Assembly (NCBI GenBank): GCA_003641465.1
Contig: QNAJ01000075.1
Span: 1-7,072 of the forward strand
Source of the DNA: Verrucomicrobiota bacterium
GTDB lineage: Bacteria > Verrucomicrobiota > Kiritimatiellia > B70-G9
Length of the DNA stretch: 7,072 nucleotides
Reading direction: 5' to 3'
The stretch's first letter is position 1, and every line of letters starts with the position of its first letter. Shown here piece after piece: positions 1 through 6,479 of this stretch. The notes under the pieces are model-generated. The model ran no database searches, was not told the DNA's origin, and saw only the letters and a list, made by a program, of their open reading frames with translations. The translations under genes were made by a program, and so were the position numbers.

Positions 1-890
1 ACAGAAAAAAGCGCACTCAACACGAGTACCGGCGCCAGGATCAGAACAGCCAGCCCGACAAGAAGACAGCGGAGGAGAGACGATTGCCATACTTCCCCCG
101 CCCCCGCCGATCCCGCCGGGAAAACCAGCACCCACACAATCCCCGCCAGCACCGCCGCCCCGAGGAAAAAAATCTGCGACAGCAGTCGCTGGGTGAAACT
201 TACTACCCGCTTTTCCTGCCGATCGGCTGGAGCTTGCGAGGGGCCCGGGATCAGCTTTCCGCAAAGCTTAACCGCATCAGGCACCACCAGCTCCCTCCCG
301 CCGGACAGTTCATAGGTCACATCGCCACCGATATAGGTCCCCGGCAGCAGCACCACATCGTCGGCGATGAGACGCACGTTCCCGCCTATTCTCCCACCTA
401 TCGTGACCCTTTTCCCCACCAGGTAGGCACGACCGTTTACGTCGCCGGTGAGGATGATGCTTTCGGCCGCAATGGCCACGTCACCTGAAACGCATGTACC
501 TGAAGTTACCTCTGCAGCTACAGGGGTCAAAATGAGCGCATTACCTCCCACTATGCCGCTCACCATCTGCCGGTCCAACCCCGCCATTTGGAGATCGCCT
601 GCAACCATCCCGGTGACCGACGCCAGTTGCGATACACTCCACAGATCTCCTCCGATCCGGCCGCCGACTACCAGGTGATTTGCCGCGACAATCAGATCAC
701 CGCTCACGGTTCCATGTACCTTCGCGGTAGAGGCAGCGGTCCATAACTGGCCCGTGACCGCCTGACCAGGCTCAAGAAGGTACTCAGCGCCAACGAAACG
801 GTTCAGCCGGGCTTCCGCAATCGGGGGATCTGCCAGCAGGCAGGTGATGGACAGCAGTATTGTTAAACAGGCGGCTCGGCAGCCGGTCAT
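1..890 (-). CDS. Polymer-forming (bactofilin-like) beta-helix membrane protein, 3' end missing
   Basis: The minus-strand frame stays open from an ATG at 890 to the window edge, giving 296 codons with no stop, so the C-terminus is missing. Residues 1-27 look like a signal peptide: a hydrophobic core followed by an AEA cleavage site. Residues 57-192 carry about eight rungs of a Gly-rich repeat of the form G-x-[IV]-x-G-[DN]-[VL] (for example HGTVSGDL, GGRIGGDL, TGMVAGDL, YIGGDV), spaced 17-20 residues apart. That spacing is typical of right-handed beta-helix, bactofilin-like polymer-forming domains. Hydrophobic segments at about 236-258 and 270-294 are probable membrane helices, and more may follow beyond the edge. 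The start overlaps the upstream short nfeD stop as ATGA, so the two are probably translationally coupled. Family knowledge suggests a scaffold or envelope-organising role. Unlike cytosolic bactofilins, this one appears to be exported with the repeats outside the cytoplasm. The exact function is unknown. Confidence 0.8.
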   Translation of the reverse strand, partial: MTGCRAACLTILLSITCLLADPPIAEARLNRFVGAEYLLEPGQAVTGQLWTAASTAKVHGTVSGDLIVAANHLVVGGRIGGDLWSVSQLASVTGMVAGDLQMAGLDRQMVSGIVGGNALILTPVAAEVTSGTCVSGDVAIAAESIILTGDVNGRAYLVGKRVTIGGRIGGNVRLIADDVVLLPGTYIGGDVTYELSGGRELVVPDAVKLCGKLIPGPSQAPADRQEKRVVSFTQRLLSQIFFLGAAVLAGIVWVLVFPAGSAGAGEVWQSSLLRCLLVGLAVLILAPVLVLSALFS

Positions 891-1393
891 TCTTTCAGGT
901 CCTCCTTGTCAGCAACGATGGGGCGCACCATTACACGGTTACCGCTGACATCCACCACCTTCACCTTGACTCCTTTGTCCACCCAGGAACCTTGGGCAAC
1001 TACGTCGTAACGGCGCCCTTCGATCAACGCTACGCCTGAAGGACGGAGGCTGGTAACAGTGCTGCCCATCTTCCCTACCAGCGGTCTGAGATCATCGCGC
1101 TGGGCATGAAAATTCCGCCCGTCACGCGCGAGAGTAAGGGAGCGCCCCAGCCTCGTGCGGGGAAAATACCTGATCCACAGAAAAATGCAGATGCCGAGCA
1201 GGATAATAATTCCCACCGCAACGAGAAAGGCGGCCTGCGGCGGGAAGATAAGAAAAGCGATCACAATCGCCGCCAGCAGTGACACCGCTCCGATAAGTCC
1301 GAGTACCCCGCCGGGTACGTAGATCTCCGCACCGATCAGGAAAAGTCCGCCCAGCAGCAGTATGACAAAGACGGTCAGCCCCTGCTCATGCAT
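887..1393 (-). CDS. Short NfeD family protein (membrane helices plus OB-fold)
   Basis: This is a 168-residue protein with three hydrophobic helices at about 7-21, 28-50 and 54-75, then a soluble C-terminal domain at about 108-158. The first loop carries the NfeD-type pattern of a Gly-Ala-Glu segment followed by PGGVLGLIGA. The C-terminal domain has the NfeD OB-fold signature (G-x-x-G then SLRPSGVALIEGRRYDV, then a beta-rich end). The protease domain of the long NfeD is absent, which matches the short NfeD1b class. That class normally sits beside a slipin (stomatin-like) protein and binds it. The start at 1393 is supported by a strong AAGGAGG five bases upstream and overlaps the stop of the long nfeD by 8 bases. 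Its own stop overlaps the next start as ATGA. No slipin gene is visible here; the downstream neighbour is a beta-helix protein. The family call is secure, the physiological role is not. Confidence 0.88.
   Translation of the reverse strand: MHEQGLTVFVILLLGGLFLIGAEIYVPGGVLGLIGAVSLLAAIVIAFLIFPPQAAFLVAVGIIILLGICIFLWIRYFPRTRLGRSLTLARDGRNFHAQRDDLRPLVGKMGSTVTSLRPSGVALIEGRRYDVVAQGSWVDKGVKVKVVDVSGNRVMVRPIVADKEDLKE
901..907 (-). promoter_or_regulatory. Ribosome binding site of the beta-helix protein gene
   Basis: On the minus strand this reads AAGGAGG, ten bases before the ATG at 890. The site lies inside the last codons of the short nfeD gene, which supports the 890 start and coupled translation. The spacing is somewhat long. 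Confidence 0.55.
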
Positions 1394-2891
1394 GGCCGCC
1401 TCCTTCTTCCTCCGTCTCTCCCTCCAGGGGTTCTACGAGCACGCGTCCCTCGCGGTGGGCTACCACCCGTATACGGGAACCTGCCTCAAGGTAAAGACCG
1501 TCGGTCACCGCGTCCAGAAGGCGGTCCCCTATTCTGACCGAGCCGGACGGTCTCAAAGCGGTTTCTACGACCCCCTCACTCCCCGTTGGGGGTAGGTCAG
1601 TATCTACTGCACTGTACCCCGCCTCCCGGCTGGTCGTCTGACCGAGAACCAGAGCGCCAGCCAGACGTGAGCGCGGCAGGAACCGCCCGATAAAGTATGC
1701 ACCCACGGCCGAAGCAAGCAAAGCGATGCCGAAATTCCGCAAAGGAACCTGAAGCTGCTCCCAGTTGGGCAGAACGTACCACGGCGTTCCGGGATAGCGC
1801 TGTATCATCGCGGACAGTAGACCCCAACAAATCAGGATAATACCCAGTACTCCCGCCACTCCGAAGCCCGGCAGAACGAGGATCTCTACCAGCAACAGGG
1901 CGACGCCCAGAACAAAAAGGGCGAGATCTTCCATGCCCGCCAGTCCCGCAATGTGATGCCCCCAGAAGAAGATCGCCAGAGAAAGCACACCCAGAATACC
2001 CGGCAGTCCGAAGCCGGGCGTCTGTATCTCAATATAGATGCCTAAAAGTCCCGCCATGAGGAAAAGAGGCGCCAGCGCAGCGATGAACCGGGCGATGCGT
2101 TCAGCCGGCGTAATCTCAAGGCGCACAATCCTTTTTCCCTGCAGCCCGGCTGCCTTGAGCATCTGTTCGAGGCTGTCTGCAGTTCCCTCGGAGAGTAACG
2201 GCTTTCCATTCGGGGCAAGCGGGCGCGACGCCTCCCGATCCGTCAATGTGAGTAGTTGTCCTTTGGGCGAAAGCACATCGTCTCCCACTCGATACTCAAG
2301 CTCCCGGCGGACCATTGCTTCTGCCAGCAAGGGATCATGGCCACCTTGTTCTGCCGCTGCCCGTATGAGCGCCGCCACGCCCGACACCAGCTTCTCCTCC
2401 AGGGCTTCCCCCGGTTCCTGTACCCCTCCGAAAGGTGACATGATAATCGGCATTGCATCGCCGATCACGCTTCCGGGGGCCATGTAAATGTGTTTGGTAG
2501 CCAACGCGATGATCGCGCCAGCCGAAAATGCTGAATGGACCACATAGGTATATGTGGGGACACGCGTTCTGGTGATAATCCTTACAATCTCTTTCGCCGC
2601 TTCGAGGGTGCCTCCCGGCGTATCCATCTCGAAAACAATGGCGGCCGCATTGTCCTCCTCCGCTTGGTTGACCCCCCTTCGAATAACGTAGAGCAGTGCG
2701 GGCTCGATCATCCCTCTAATAGGGATCACATAGACCGGAACACCGGTGGCATTCGCGGGTTCAGAGGCGTCGACCGGCCGGCAGGAAATAATACCCGCAA
2801 GTCCGGCAAGCAGCAGAGCCAAGCCGGTCTTCGCGGTGCTTTGACGTGTACTTTTCACTATGCAGAGTATAGTCTCTTCGACACGGCCCAT
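1386..2891 (-). CDS. nfeD: Long NfeD (NfeD1): membrane-bound ClpP-class serine protease
   Basis: From the ATG at 2891 the product is 501 residues. A signal sequence or N-terminal anchor spans about 21-37 and ends in IISC, which loosely resembles a lipobox. The ClpP-class (SppA-like) protease domain spans about 50-260. It carries FEMDTPGG near 87-94, the nucleophile Ser123 in AFSAG, and Lys167 in EEKLVSG. These match the Ser-Lys dyad known from archaeal NfeD homologue PH1510. Five or so hydrophobic helices occupy about 266-402, including repeated PGFG(L/V)xGxLG motifs. An OB-fold follows at about 437-490, with ALRPSGSVRIGDR. Family knowledge indicates cleavage of membrane-associated proteins such as slipins, with the protease outside the cytoplasm. 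The frame stays open to 3023, but that extension would run antisense through the reductase gene at 2916 and has no signal-peptide logic, so I reject it. A GTG at 2858, eleven codons in, is an alternative start. The gene overlaps the short nfeD by 8 bases. Confidence 0.9.
   Translation of the reverse strand: MGRVEETILCIVKSTRQSTAKTGLALLLAGLAGIISCRPVDASEPANATGVPVYVIPIRGMIEPALLYVIRRGVNQAEEDNAAAIVFEMDTPGGTLEAAKEIVRIITRTRVPTYTYVVHSAFSAGAIIALATKHIYMAPGSVIGDAMPIIMSPFGGVQEPGEALEEKLVSGVAALIRAAAEQGGHDPLLAEAMVRRELEYRVGDDVLSPKGQLLTLTDREASRPLAPNGKPLLSEGTADSLEQMLKAAGLQGKRIVRLEITPAERIARFIAALAPLFLMAGLLGIYIEIQTPGFGLPGILGVLSLAIFFWGHHIAGLAGMEDLALFVLGVALLLVEILVLPGFGVAGVLGIILICWGLLSAMIQRYPGTPWYVLPNWEQLQVPLRNFGIALLASAVGAYFIGRFLPRSRLAGALVLGQTTSREAGYSAVDTDLPPTGSEGVVETALRPSGSVRIGDRLLDAVTDGLYLEAGSRIRVVAHREGRVLVEPLEGETEEEGGGHA
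1399..1405 (-). promoter_or_regulatory. Strong ribosome binding site of the short nfeD gene
   Basis: On the minus strand this reads AAGGAGG, five bases before the ATG at 1393. It lies within the 3' end of the long nfeD and fixes the start of the short gene. Confidence 0.7.
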
Positions 2892-2894
2892 AAA
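2866..2894 (-). promoter_or_regulatory. Weak candidate promoter of the nfeD operon
   Basis: The minus strand has TATACT (2871-2866, five of six matches to the sigma70 -10 box). Seventeen bases upstream is TTTATG (2894-2889), a poor -35. If used, transcription would begin about at the GTG at 2858, giving a leaderless start. The plus strand has an overlapping TATAGT (2868-2873) with TTGACG at 2841-2846, but the 21-base spacing is too long. Only 24 bases separate the divergent starts, so the promoters must lie at least partly inside coding sequence. This is inference from hexamer matching only. Confidence 0.2.
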
Positions 2895-2915
2895 GTCATT
2901 ACTTCCGGCTGACTG

Positions 2916-3653
2916 ATGGAAGAAACAGCTCAAACGGTAGCGTTGGTGACCGGCGGGGCAGTCCGTATTGGTGCAGCGATCTGCCGCCGGCTTGCCAGTG
3001 CGGACATACTGGTGGTAATCCACTATCGGACCTCATCTTCCCAAGCAGAGGCCCTCCGGCAGGAAATAGTTGCCGCGGGTGGACAAGCACTGACCATACA
3101 GGCCGATCTTCATTCTGCTGAATCATGCGCGGAATTGATCGAACGGGCTTGGTACAAATGCGGACGCCTCAACTACCTGGTCAACAATGCGGGTGTTTTC
3201 CGCAGGGACGCGGTGACAGACTTTGTAATCGAGCAGGCCCTGGAGCAGGTGTGGCTGAATGCCTGGGCTCCGCTGATTTTGACCCGGGAGTTCGCCCAGC
3301 GATGCCCAACGGGTGGTGCGGTCGTCAACCTCCTCGACCGCAGGATCCACGGATTGGACCGGACCTACTTCAGCTACGGTATCAGTAAGAGGCTGCTGGA
3401 GAATTTCACCTATATCTGTGCGCTCGAATATGCACCGTCCGTCCGCATCAATGCGGTGGCTCCGGGCGCCATATTGCCACCCCGGCAGCCAGGAGGGGAA
3501 CCGGCCCCTCCGGCGGGAGCAGCCCCATTAGGACTTCATCCCTCGCCGGACGACATCGCTGATGCAGTATACTTCCTCCTTACCCGGACGTGCATCACCG
3601 GTCAGGTGGTCTTCGTAGACGGAGGGCAGCACCTCCATGGACAGATCTTCTAG
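2916..3653 (+). CDS. folM: FolM/PTR1-type short-chain reductase (pteridine or dihydrofolate reductase)
   Basis: This is a 245-residue classical short-chain dehydrogenase/reductase. The Rossmann nucleotide loop is TGGAVRIG (12-19), in the TGxxxRIG form seen in pteridine reductases. HYRTSS (36-41) follows the second strand, and the Arg there fits NADPH preference. NNAG sits at 90-93 and the catalytic Tyr154/Lys158 pair lies in YGISK. The usual catalytic Ser is replaced by Asp141 (NLLDRR), giving the Asp-Tyr-Lys set known for PTR1 and FolM. Those enzymes reduce dihydropterins (dihydromonapterin) and, weakly, dihydrofolate. The partner folB starts inside its 3' end, with 17 bases shared, which supports a pterin role. 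The start is the first ATG after an in-frame stop at 2910-2912. No clear Shine-Dalgarno precedes it. A generic FabG-like role is possible but less likely given the Asp and the neighbour. Confidence 0.82.
   Translation: MEETAQTVALVTGGAVRIGAAICRRLASADILVVIHYRTSSSQAEALRQEIVAAGGQALTIQADLHSAESCAELIERAWYKCGRLNYLVNNAGVFRRDAVTDFVIEQALEQVWLNAWAPLILTREFAQRCPTGGAVVNLLDRRIHGLDRTYFSYGISKRLLENFTYICALEYAPSVRINAVAPGAILPPRQPGGEPAPPAGAAPLGLHPSPDDIADAVYFLLTRTCITGQVVFVDGGQHLHGQIF
3621..3625 (+). promoter_or_regulatory. Ribosome binding site of folB
   Basis: GGAGG lies inside the reductase gene, eleven bases before the ATG at 3637. Spacing is long but usable, and it supports a start overlapping the upstream stop. 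Confidence 0.45.
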
Positions 3654-4014
3654 GCTGCCAGAGCCCCTCTACGGCCGCATTCGTATAGAGGGCCTGCGGG
3701 TCCCCTGCCGGATCGGCACCAGTGCAGAGGAAAGGAATCTTCCTCAGGATGTACTCATTGACATAGACCTCGAGGTTGATATCTCCACCGCCGTCCGCTC
3801 GGACCGCCTCAGCGATACAGTTGACTACAGGGAAGTCCGAGACCGTGTCATTGCTGCGGTACGGGACCGGGAGTTCAACCTGGTCGAAGCCCTGGCCTAT
3901 CACGTTGCCCGAATTTGCCGCACCATGCCCCATGTCCGCAGCGTGCATATAGCGGCCTTCAAGCCGGGGGCTTTGACCGGGGTCAGTAAGTGCGCAATTG
4001 AGTTGACGTTGTAA
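3637..4014 (+). CDS. folB: Dihydroneopterin aldolase
   Basis: This 125-residue cytosolic enzyme converts 7,8-dihydroneopterin to 6-hydroxymethyl-7,8-dihydropterin and glycolaldehyde in folate synthesis. It is typically an octamer. The whole FolB fold is recognisable: RIRIEGLRVPCRIGT near 14-28, then EERNLPQ and VLIDIDLEVD. By alignment with E. coli FolB, Glu32, Tyr64 (TVDYREV), Glu84 (LVEALA) and Lys109 (FKPGAL) match Glu22, Tyr54, Glu74 and Lys100, so all key residues are present. Length is normal for the family. The start overlaps the reductase stop by 17 bases, giving a two-gene unit. About twelve residues precede the conserved core, a little more than usual, but no better start is visible. 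The convergent neighbour begins 79 bases beyond its stop. Confidence 0.95.
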   Translation: MDRSSRLPEPLYGRIRIEGLRVPCRIGTSAEERNLPQDVLIDIDLEVDISTAVRSDRLSDTVDYREVRDRVIAAVRDREFNLVEALAYHVARICRTMPHVRSVHIAAFKPGALTGVSKCAIELTL

Positions 4015-4093
4015 ACAGCGCTCACCCTTCTGCGGACATCTTTCCGCACAAATGGTCGCTCGCCGCCCCCGCTGTTCGGCTGTGAAGGCTGTC
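4015..4093. other. Convergent intergenic gap with a small hairpin
   Basis: This 79-base gap lies between two converging genes. It holds a perfect 6-bp stem, TGCGGA (4031-4036) with TCCGCA (4043-4048), and a 6-base loop. An outer 7-bp pair, AACAGCG (4014-4020) and CGCTGTT (4070-4076), could enclose it. Neither strand has a T-run after the stem, so it is not a classical intrinsic terminator. A shared bidirectional transcription end is plausible but unproven. Confidence 0.25.
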
Positions 4094-5827
4094 TCATTCC
4101 CGATTCAGCGCATCAAGATCCGGAGGCGCTCCACCCCCCTGAAGTTCGCCGTGATCCGCCGCCTTGACCGCCTCCATGAGGAGGTTCAGTGTCTGTTCCT
4201 TGATGTATCTTCGTTTTCCACTCAGGTTCTTCCGCCGGAAGGCAAAGCTGGTCAGGTTCCCCTCCTCCGCAAATGCCCGCCGGAAGGCATCAGTACCCCG
4301 CTCTTCCTCAAAAAATGCATCTATGACTTCGCCGTTCTTGAAGAAGAACTGTCCCACAATCGAGCCATCCTCACGCTTTAACATCAATACGCCGTTGTCC
4401 TCCGCGTTGTGAAGAAACTGTACCAGCTCAGCGAGCGAAAAACTCACCAGAAGCCCTGAGAAATCGCCCTCCTCCTCAGCGATCTGAAAATAGAAATCCG
4501 CGGGCGTTGTCTCTCCAACAGTAACAAAGTCCACCCGCTCGGATGCAGCCGCTCCCGTTCCGCCCGCAAGCTGCCGCTTCAGGCGCACAATGAGAACTGC
4601 CTCAATCACCACTACGACCAGAACAATCTGTAAGGCCACCGCGCCCAACCCGAAAAAAATCGTGAAACCGACAGGTCGCTGTACCGGCTGCGAGCTTTTC
4701 GAAGGAACCGCCTGAGGCGGGATAGTCTCGACGTGGTCGGGAGAAACCGAGGCGCTCACCATTGGACCCGTCGGGCCGGCAATCCCGGCTGACGCCGCAC
4801 CGGCAGAGGCGACGACCTTGGCCGTAATCACAGGCATTTCCGCAGGGCCCGGCCGACCTGAAGGGAGGACTTTCTCAGAGCCTACTCTTTCTTCCTCAGG
4901 GCCTTCCGTTGGAGGCCTCAATTCTTCAGGAATCTCTATCTCGATGATGTACTCCTTGGCTTCCGGCTGTAGCGGCGCTTTTCTTTCTACTTCAGCCGTA
5001 GGGAGTCTTGCGGTTTTGTCCTCTTCGATCGCGGCCGAGACCGCTTCGGTTATCCCTTGCGTTGCAGGAGGCTGCGCCACTTTCCCCGGCTTCATCTCAG
5101 GAACCCCGGCTGCCCGGCGGATTACGGCTGGTGCCCGTTCTCCCGGACCCGGATGAGGGCGGGCGACCTGCTCCGCTCGGCGCAGAGAGGGTTTAGCCGG
5201 TTTCGGCCTAGGCTGGGTGCCTTTCTTTTCGGGTGCAGCCTGGGCCACTACCAATTCCAGCTCTTGAGCTTCTTTCTTTTGGGATGGCGGCGTCCATTGA
5301 ACAAACTCGAAACCTTCGCGGTCCTGCGGAACAAGTACCTCTACCTTGTGCCCAAAGCGCCTGACCTCGACCAGATATCCTCTCTTTCCCTTTGCCACTA
5401 CCGGTAAGAGTTCTCCCCGCGAGAAGTAAAAACGGCCCGGACATGACTCAGTTTGCCTGCCGAAAATCAGCAATCCATCCTCAGTGACCCAGGCAGTGCC
5501 CTCGCCGCGACGGTTTCTCACCGGGAAAGCGCACAGTCGTTCGCCGTACTCGGGCGTGGAGACCTTGACAACATAGTAGTCTCTCGTCTCCTGGAAAAGG
5601 GGCAGCCGCTTCCCCACCGGATAGCTCAGTCCCAGATCCTTCAACGGGATGGATACTCCTGCGTCGGTAACCTTGAGCATGCCTATCGGAGAAGTCGGCG
5701 TTGTGCTGGACGTTGGCCTTGCTGCTTGTGACGAGATACAGAGCAAAAGTGCCATCCCCGCCCCCACCAGCAGCTGCCCGGTCACCATGGCGCGGAATCC
5801 CAACTCGATTGTGACCTTTTTCTTCAC
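4094..5827 (-). CDS. Two-pass membrane protein with C-terminal PATAN (DUF4388) domain
   Basis: This 577-residue protein starts at a GTG with AGGA six bases upstream. Residues 13-33 are a hydrophobic N-terminal segment, either a signal peptide or an anchor. A beta-rich region at about 50-178 may hold two SH3-like folds (near 72-113 and 131-173); that is a tentative reading. Residues about 180-385 are low complexity, rich in Pro, Ala, Glu and basic residues. A strong membrane helix spans about 387-415 and is followed by RLKRQ, so the C-terminus should be cytoplasmic. Residues about 454-553 resemble a PATAN domain: GDFSGLLVSFSLAELVQFL, then GVLMLKREDGSIVGQFFFKNGEV. These domains are known in bacterial signalling proteins. 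By inference the product senses something in the periplasm or cell wall and signals through the PATAN domain. It is the last gene of the cyclase-folE unit, 67 bases after folE. The true function is unknown. Confidence 0.75.
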   Translation of the reverse strand: MKKKVTIELGFRAMVTGQLLVGAGMALLLCISSQAARPTSSTTPTSPIGMLKVTDAGVSIPLKDLGLSYPVGKRLPLFQETRDYYVVKVSTPEYGERLCAFPVRNRRGEGTAWVTEDGLLIFGRQTESCPGRFYFSRGELLPVVAKGKRGYLVEVRRFGHKVEVLVPQDREGFEFVQWTPPSQKKEAQELELVVAQAAPEKKGTQPRPKPAKPSLRRAEQVARPHPGPGERAPAVIRRAAGVPEMKPGKVAQPPATQGITEAVSAAIEEDKTARLPTAEVERKAPLQPEAKEYIIEIEIPEELRPPTEGPEEERVGSEKVLPSGRPGPAEMPVITAKVVASAGAASAGIAGPTGPMVSASVSPDHVETIPPQAVPSKSSQPVQRPVGFTIFFGLGAVALQIVLVVVVIEAVLIVRLKRQLAGGTGAAASERVDFVTVGETTPADFYFQIAEEEGDFSGLLVSFSLAELVQFLHNAEDNGVLMLKREDGSIVGQFFFKNGEVIDAFFEEERGTDAFRRAFAEEGNLTSFAFRRKNLSGKRRYIKEQTLNLLMEAVKAADHGELQGGGAPPDLDALNRE

Positions 5828-5833
5828 TATCTA

Positions 5834-5837
5834 TCCT
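5834..5837 (-). promoter_or_regulatory. Ribosome binding site fixing the GTG start of the PATAN protein gene
   Basis: On the minus strand this reads AGGA, six bases before the GTG at 5827. It favours this GTG over the downstream Met codons. Confidence 0.5.
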
Positions 5838-5894
5838 GACAGTACACCGATCGCTCCCGGCGGGATAGGCCTCCAGGAAGCGATAGACCTTCAC

Positions 5895-6479
5895 TTATGA
5901 CGGTGACGGCCTCCCAATGAGCTGAAGAAATTCGCTCCGTGTCGCCATTGAGCTTCTGAAATGGCCCAGCATCGCCGACGTGACCATGGCTGAATTCTGC
6001 TTTTCAACGCCTCGCATCATCATGCAGAGGTGGCGCGCCTCAATGACCACTCCTACACCTATCGGCTGAAGTGCATCCATCAGAGCGGCGGCGATCTGGT
6101 GGGTGAGGCGTTCCTGCTGCTGCAGCCTCCGGGCATACGCATCAGCGAGCCGTGCCAGTTTACTCACCCCTACAACTCTTCCATCAGGTACGTAACCGAT
6201 ATGACACCGTCCGTAAAACGGCAGCAGGTGATGCTCACACAGACTGTATATTTCGATATCCTTCACAATAATCATGTCACGCGATTCGGAAGCAAAAATG
6301 GCCGACTCAATAATCTGCCGGGGGTCCTGCGCATAGCCGCGCGTCAGAAAACGGAAAGCCTGAGCGGCCCTGTGGGGAGTCCTCTGCAATCCTTCCCGGG
6401 AGGGGTCTTCGCCCAGCTCTTTCAGAATAGTTCTGACAGCATCTGCGAGTCGATCGGCTGGGTGCTTGCCCTCATTCAT
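5895..6479 (-). CDS. folE: GTP cyclohydrolase I (zinc type, FolE)
   Basis: This 194-residue cytosolic enzyme opens GTP to 7,8-dihydroneopterin triphosphate and formate, the first step of pterin and folate synthesis. It normally forms a decamer. The N-terminal helix region (about 8-50) has the usual LGEDPSREGLQRTPHRAA. The active site is complete. Cys81 and His84 in CEHHLLPF and Cys152 in ARHLCMMMRG match the zinc ligands Cys110, His113 and Cys181 of E. coli FolE, with His83 and His150 as the nearby catalytic histidines. GRVVGVSKLARLADAYARR and QNSAMVTSAMLG complete the signature. Length is typical. The ATG at 6479 overlaps the stop of the upstream diadenylate cyclase by 8 bases, with no strong ribosome site, so translation is probably coupled. 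It belongs to the same pathway as folB and the reductase on the opposite strand about 2 kb away. Confidence 0.97.
   Translation of the reverse strand: MNEGKHPADRLADAVRTILKELGEDPSREGLQRTPHRAAQAFRFLTRGYAQDPRQIIESAIFASESRDMIIVKDIEIYSLCEHHLLPFYGRCHIGYVPDGRVVGVSKLARLADAYARRLQQQERLTHQIAAALMDALQPIGVGVVIEARHLCMMMRGVEKQNSAMVTSAMLGHFRSSMATRSEFLQLIGRPSPS

Noticed and set aside
84..678. Two plus-strand open frames opposite the beta-helix protein
   Set aside because: They have no recognisable domain, are Pro/Arg/His rich, and lie antisense to a frame with clear repeats and a signal peptide.
2038..2487. 149-codon plus-strand frame opposite the NfeD protease domain
   Set aside because: Ser/Ala/Arg-rich low-complexity translation typical of an antisense shadow of a GC-rich gene.
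2841..2873. Plus-strand promoter TTGACG plus TATAGT for the reductase
   Set aside because: The spacing is 21 bases, outside the working range for sigma70. At 18 bases the -10 box is poor.
2892..3023. N-terminal extension of the long NfeD to a start at 3023
   Set aside because: It runs antisense through the well-supported reductase gene and would place about 65 residues before the signal sequence. The ATG at 2891 or GTG at 2858 fits better.
4031..4048. Hairpin as a rho-independent terminator
   Set aside because: The stem is only 6 bp and neither strand has a following T-run, so it is listed only as a gap feature.
5735..5745. Lipobox in the PATAN protein (ALLLC, residues 26-30)
   Set aside because: The residue before Cys is Leu, whereas lipoboxes need Gly, Ala or Ser, so lipoprotein processing is unlikely.
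5481..5894. 137-codon minus-strand frame filling the gap after folE
   Set aside because: It overlaps most of the N-terminal region of the PATAN protein gene in another frame and has no domain. The gap itself is only 67 bases.
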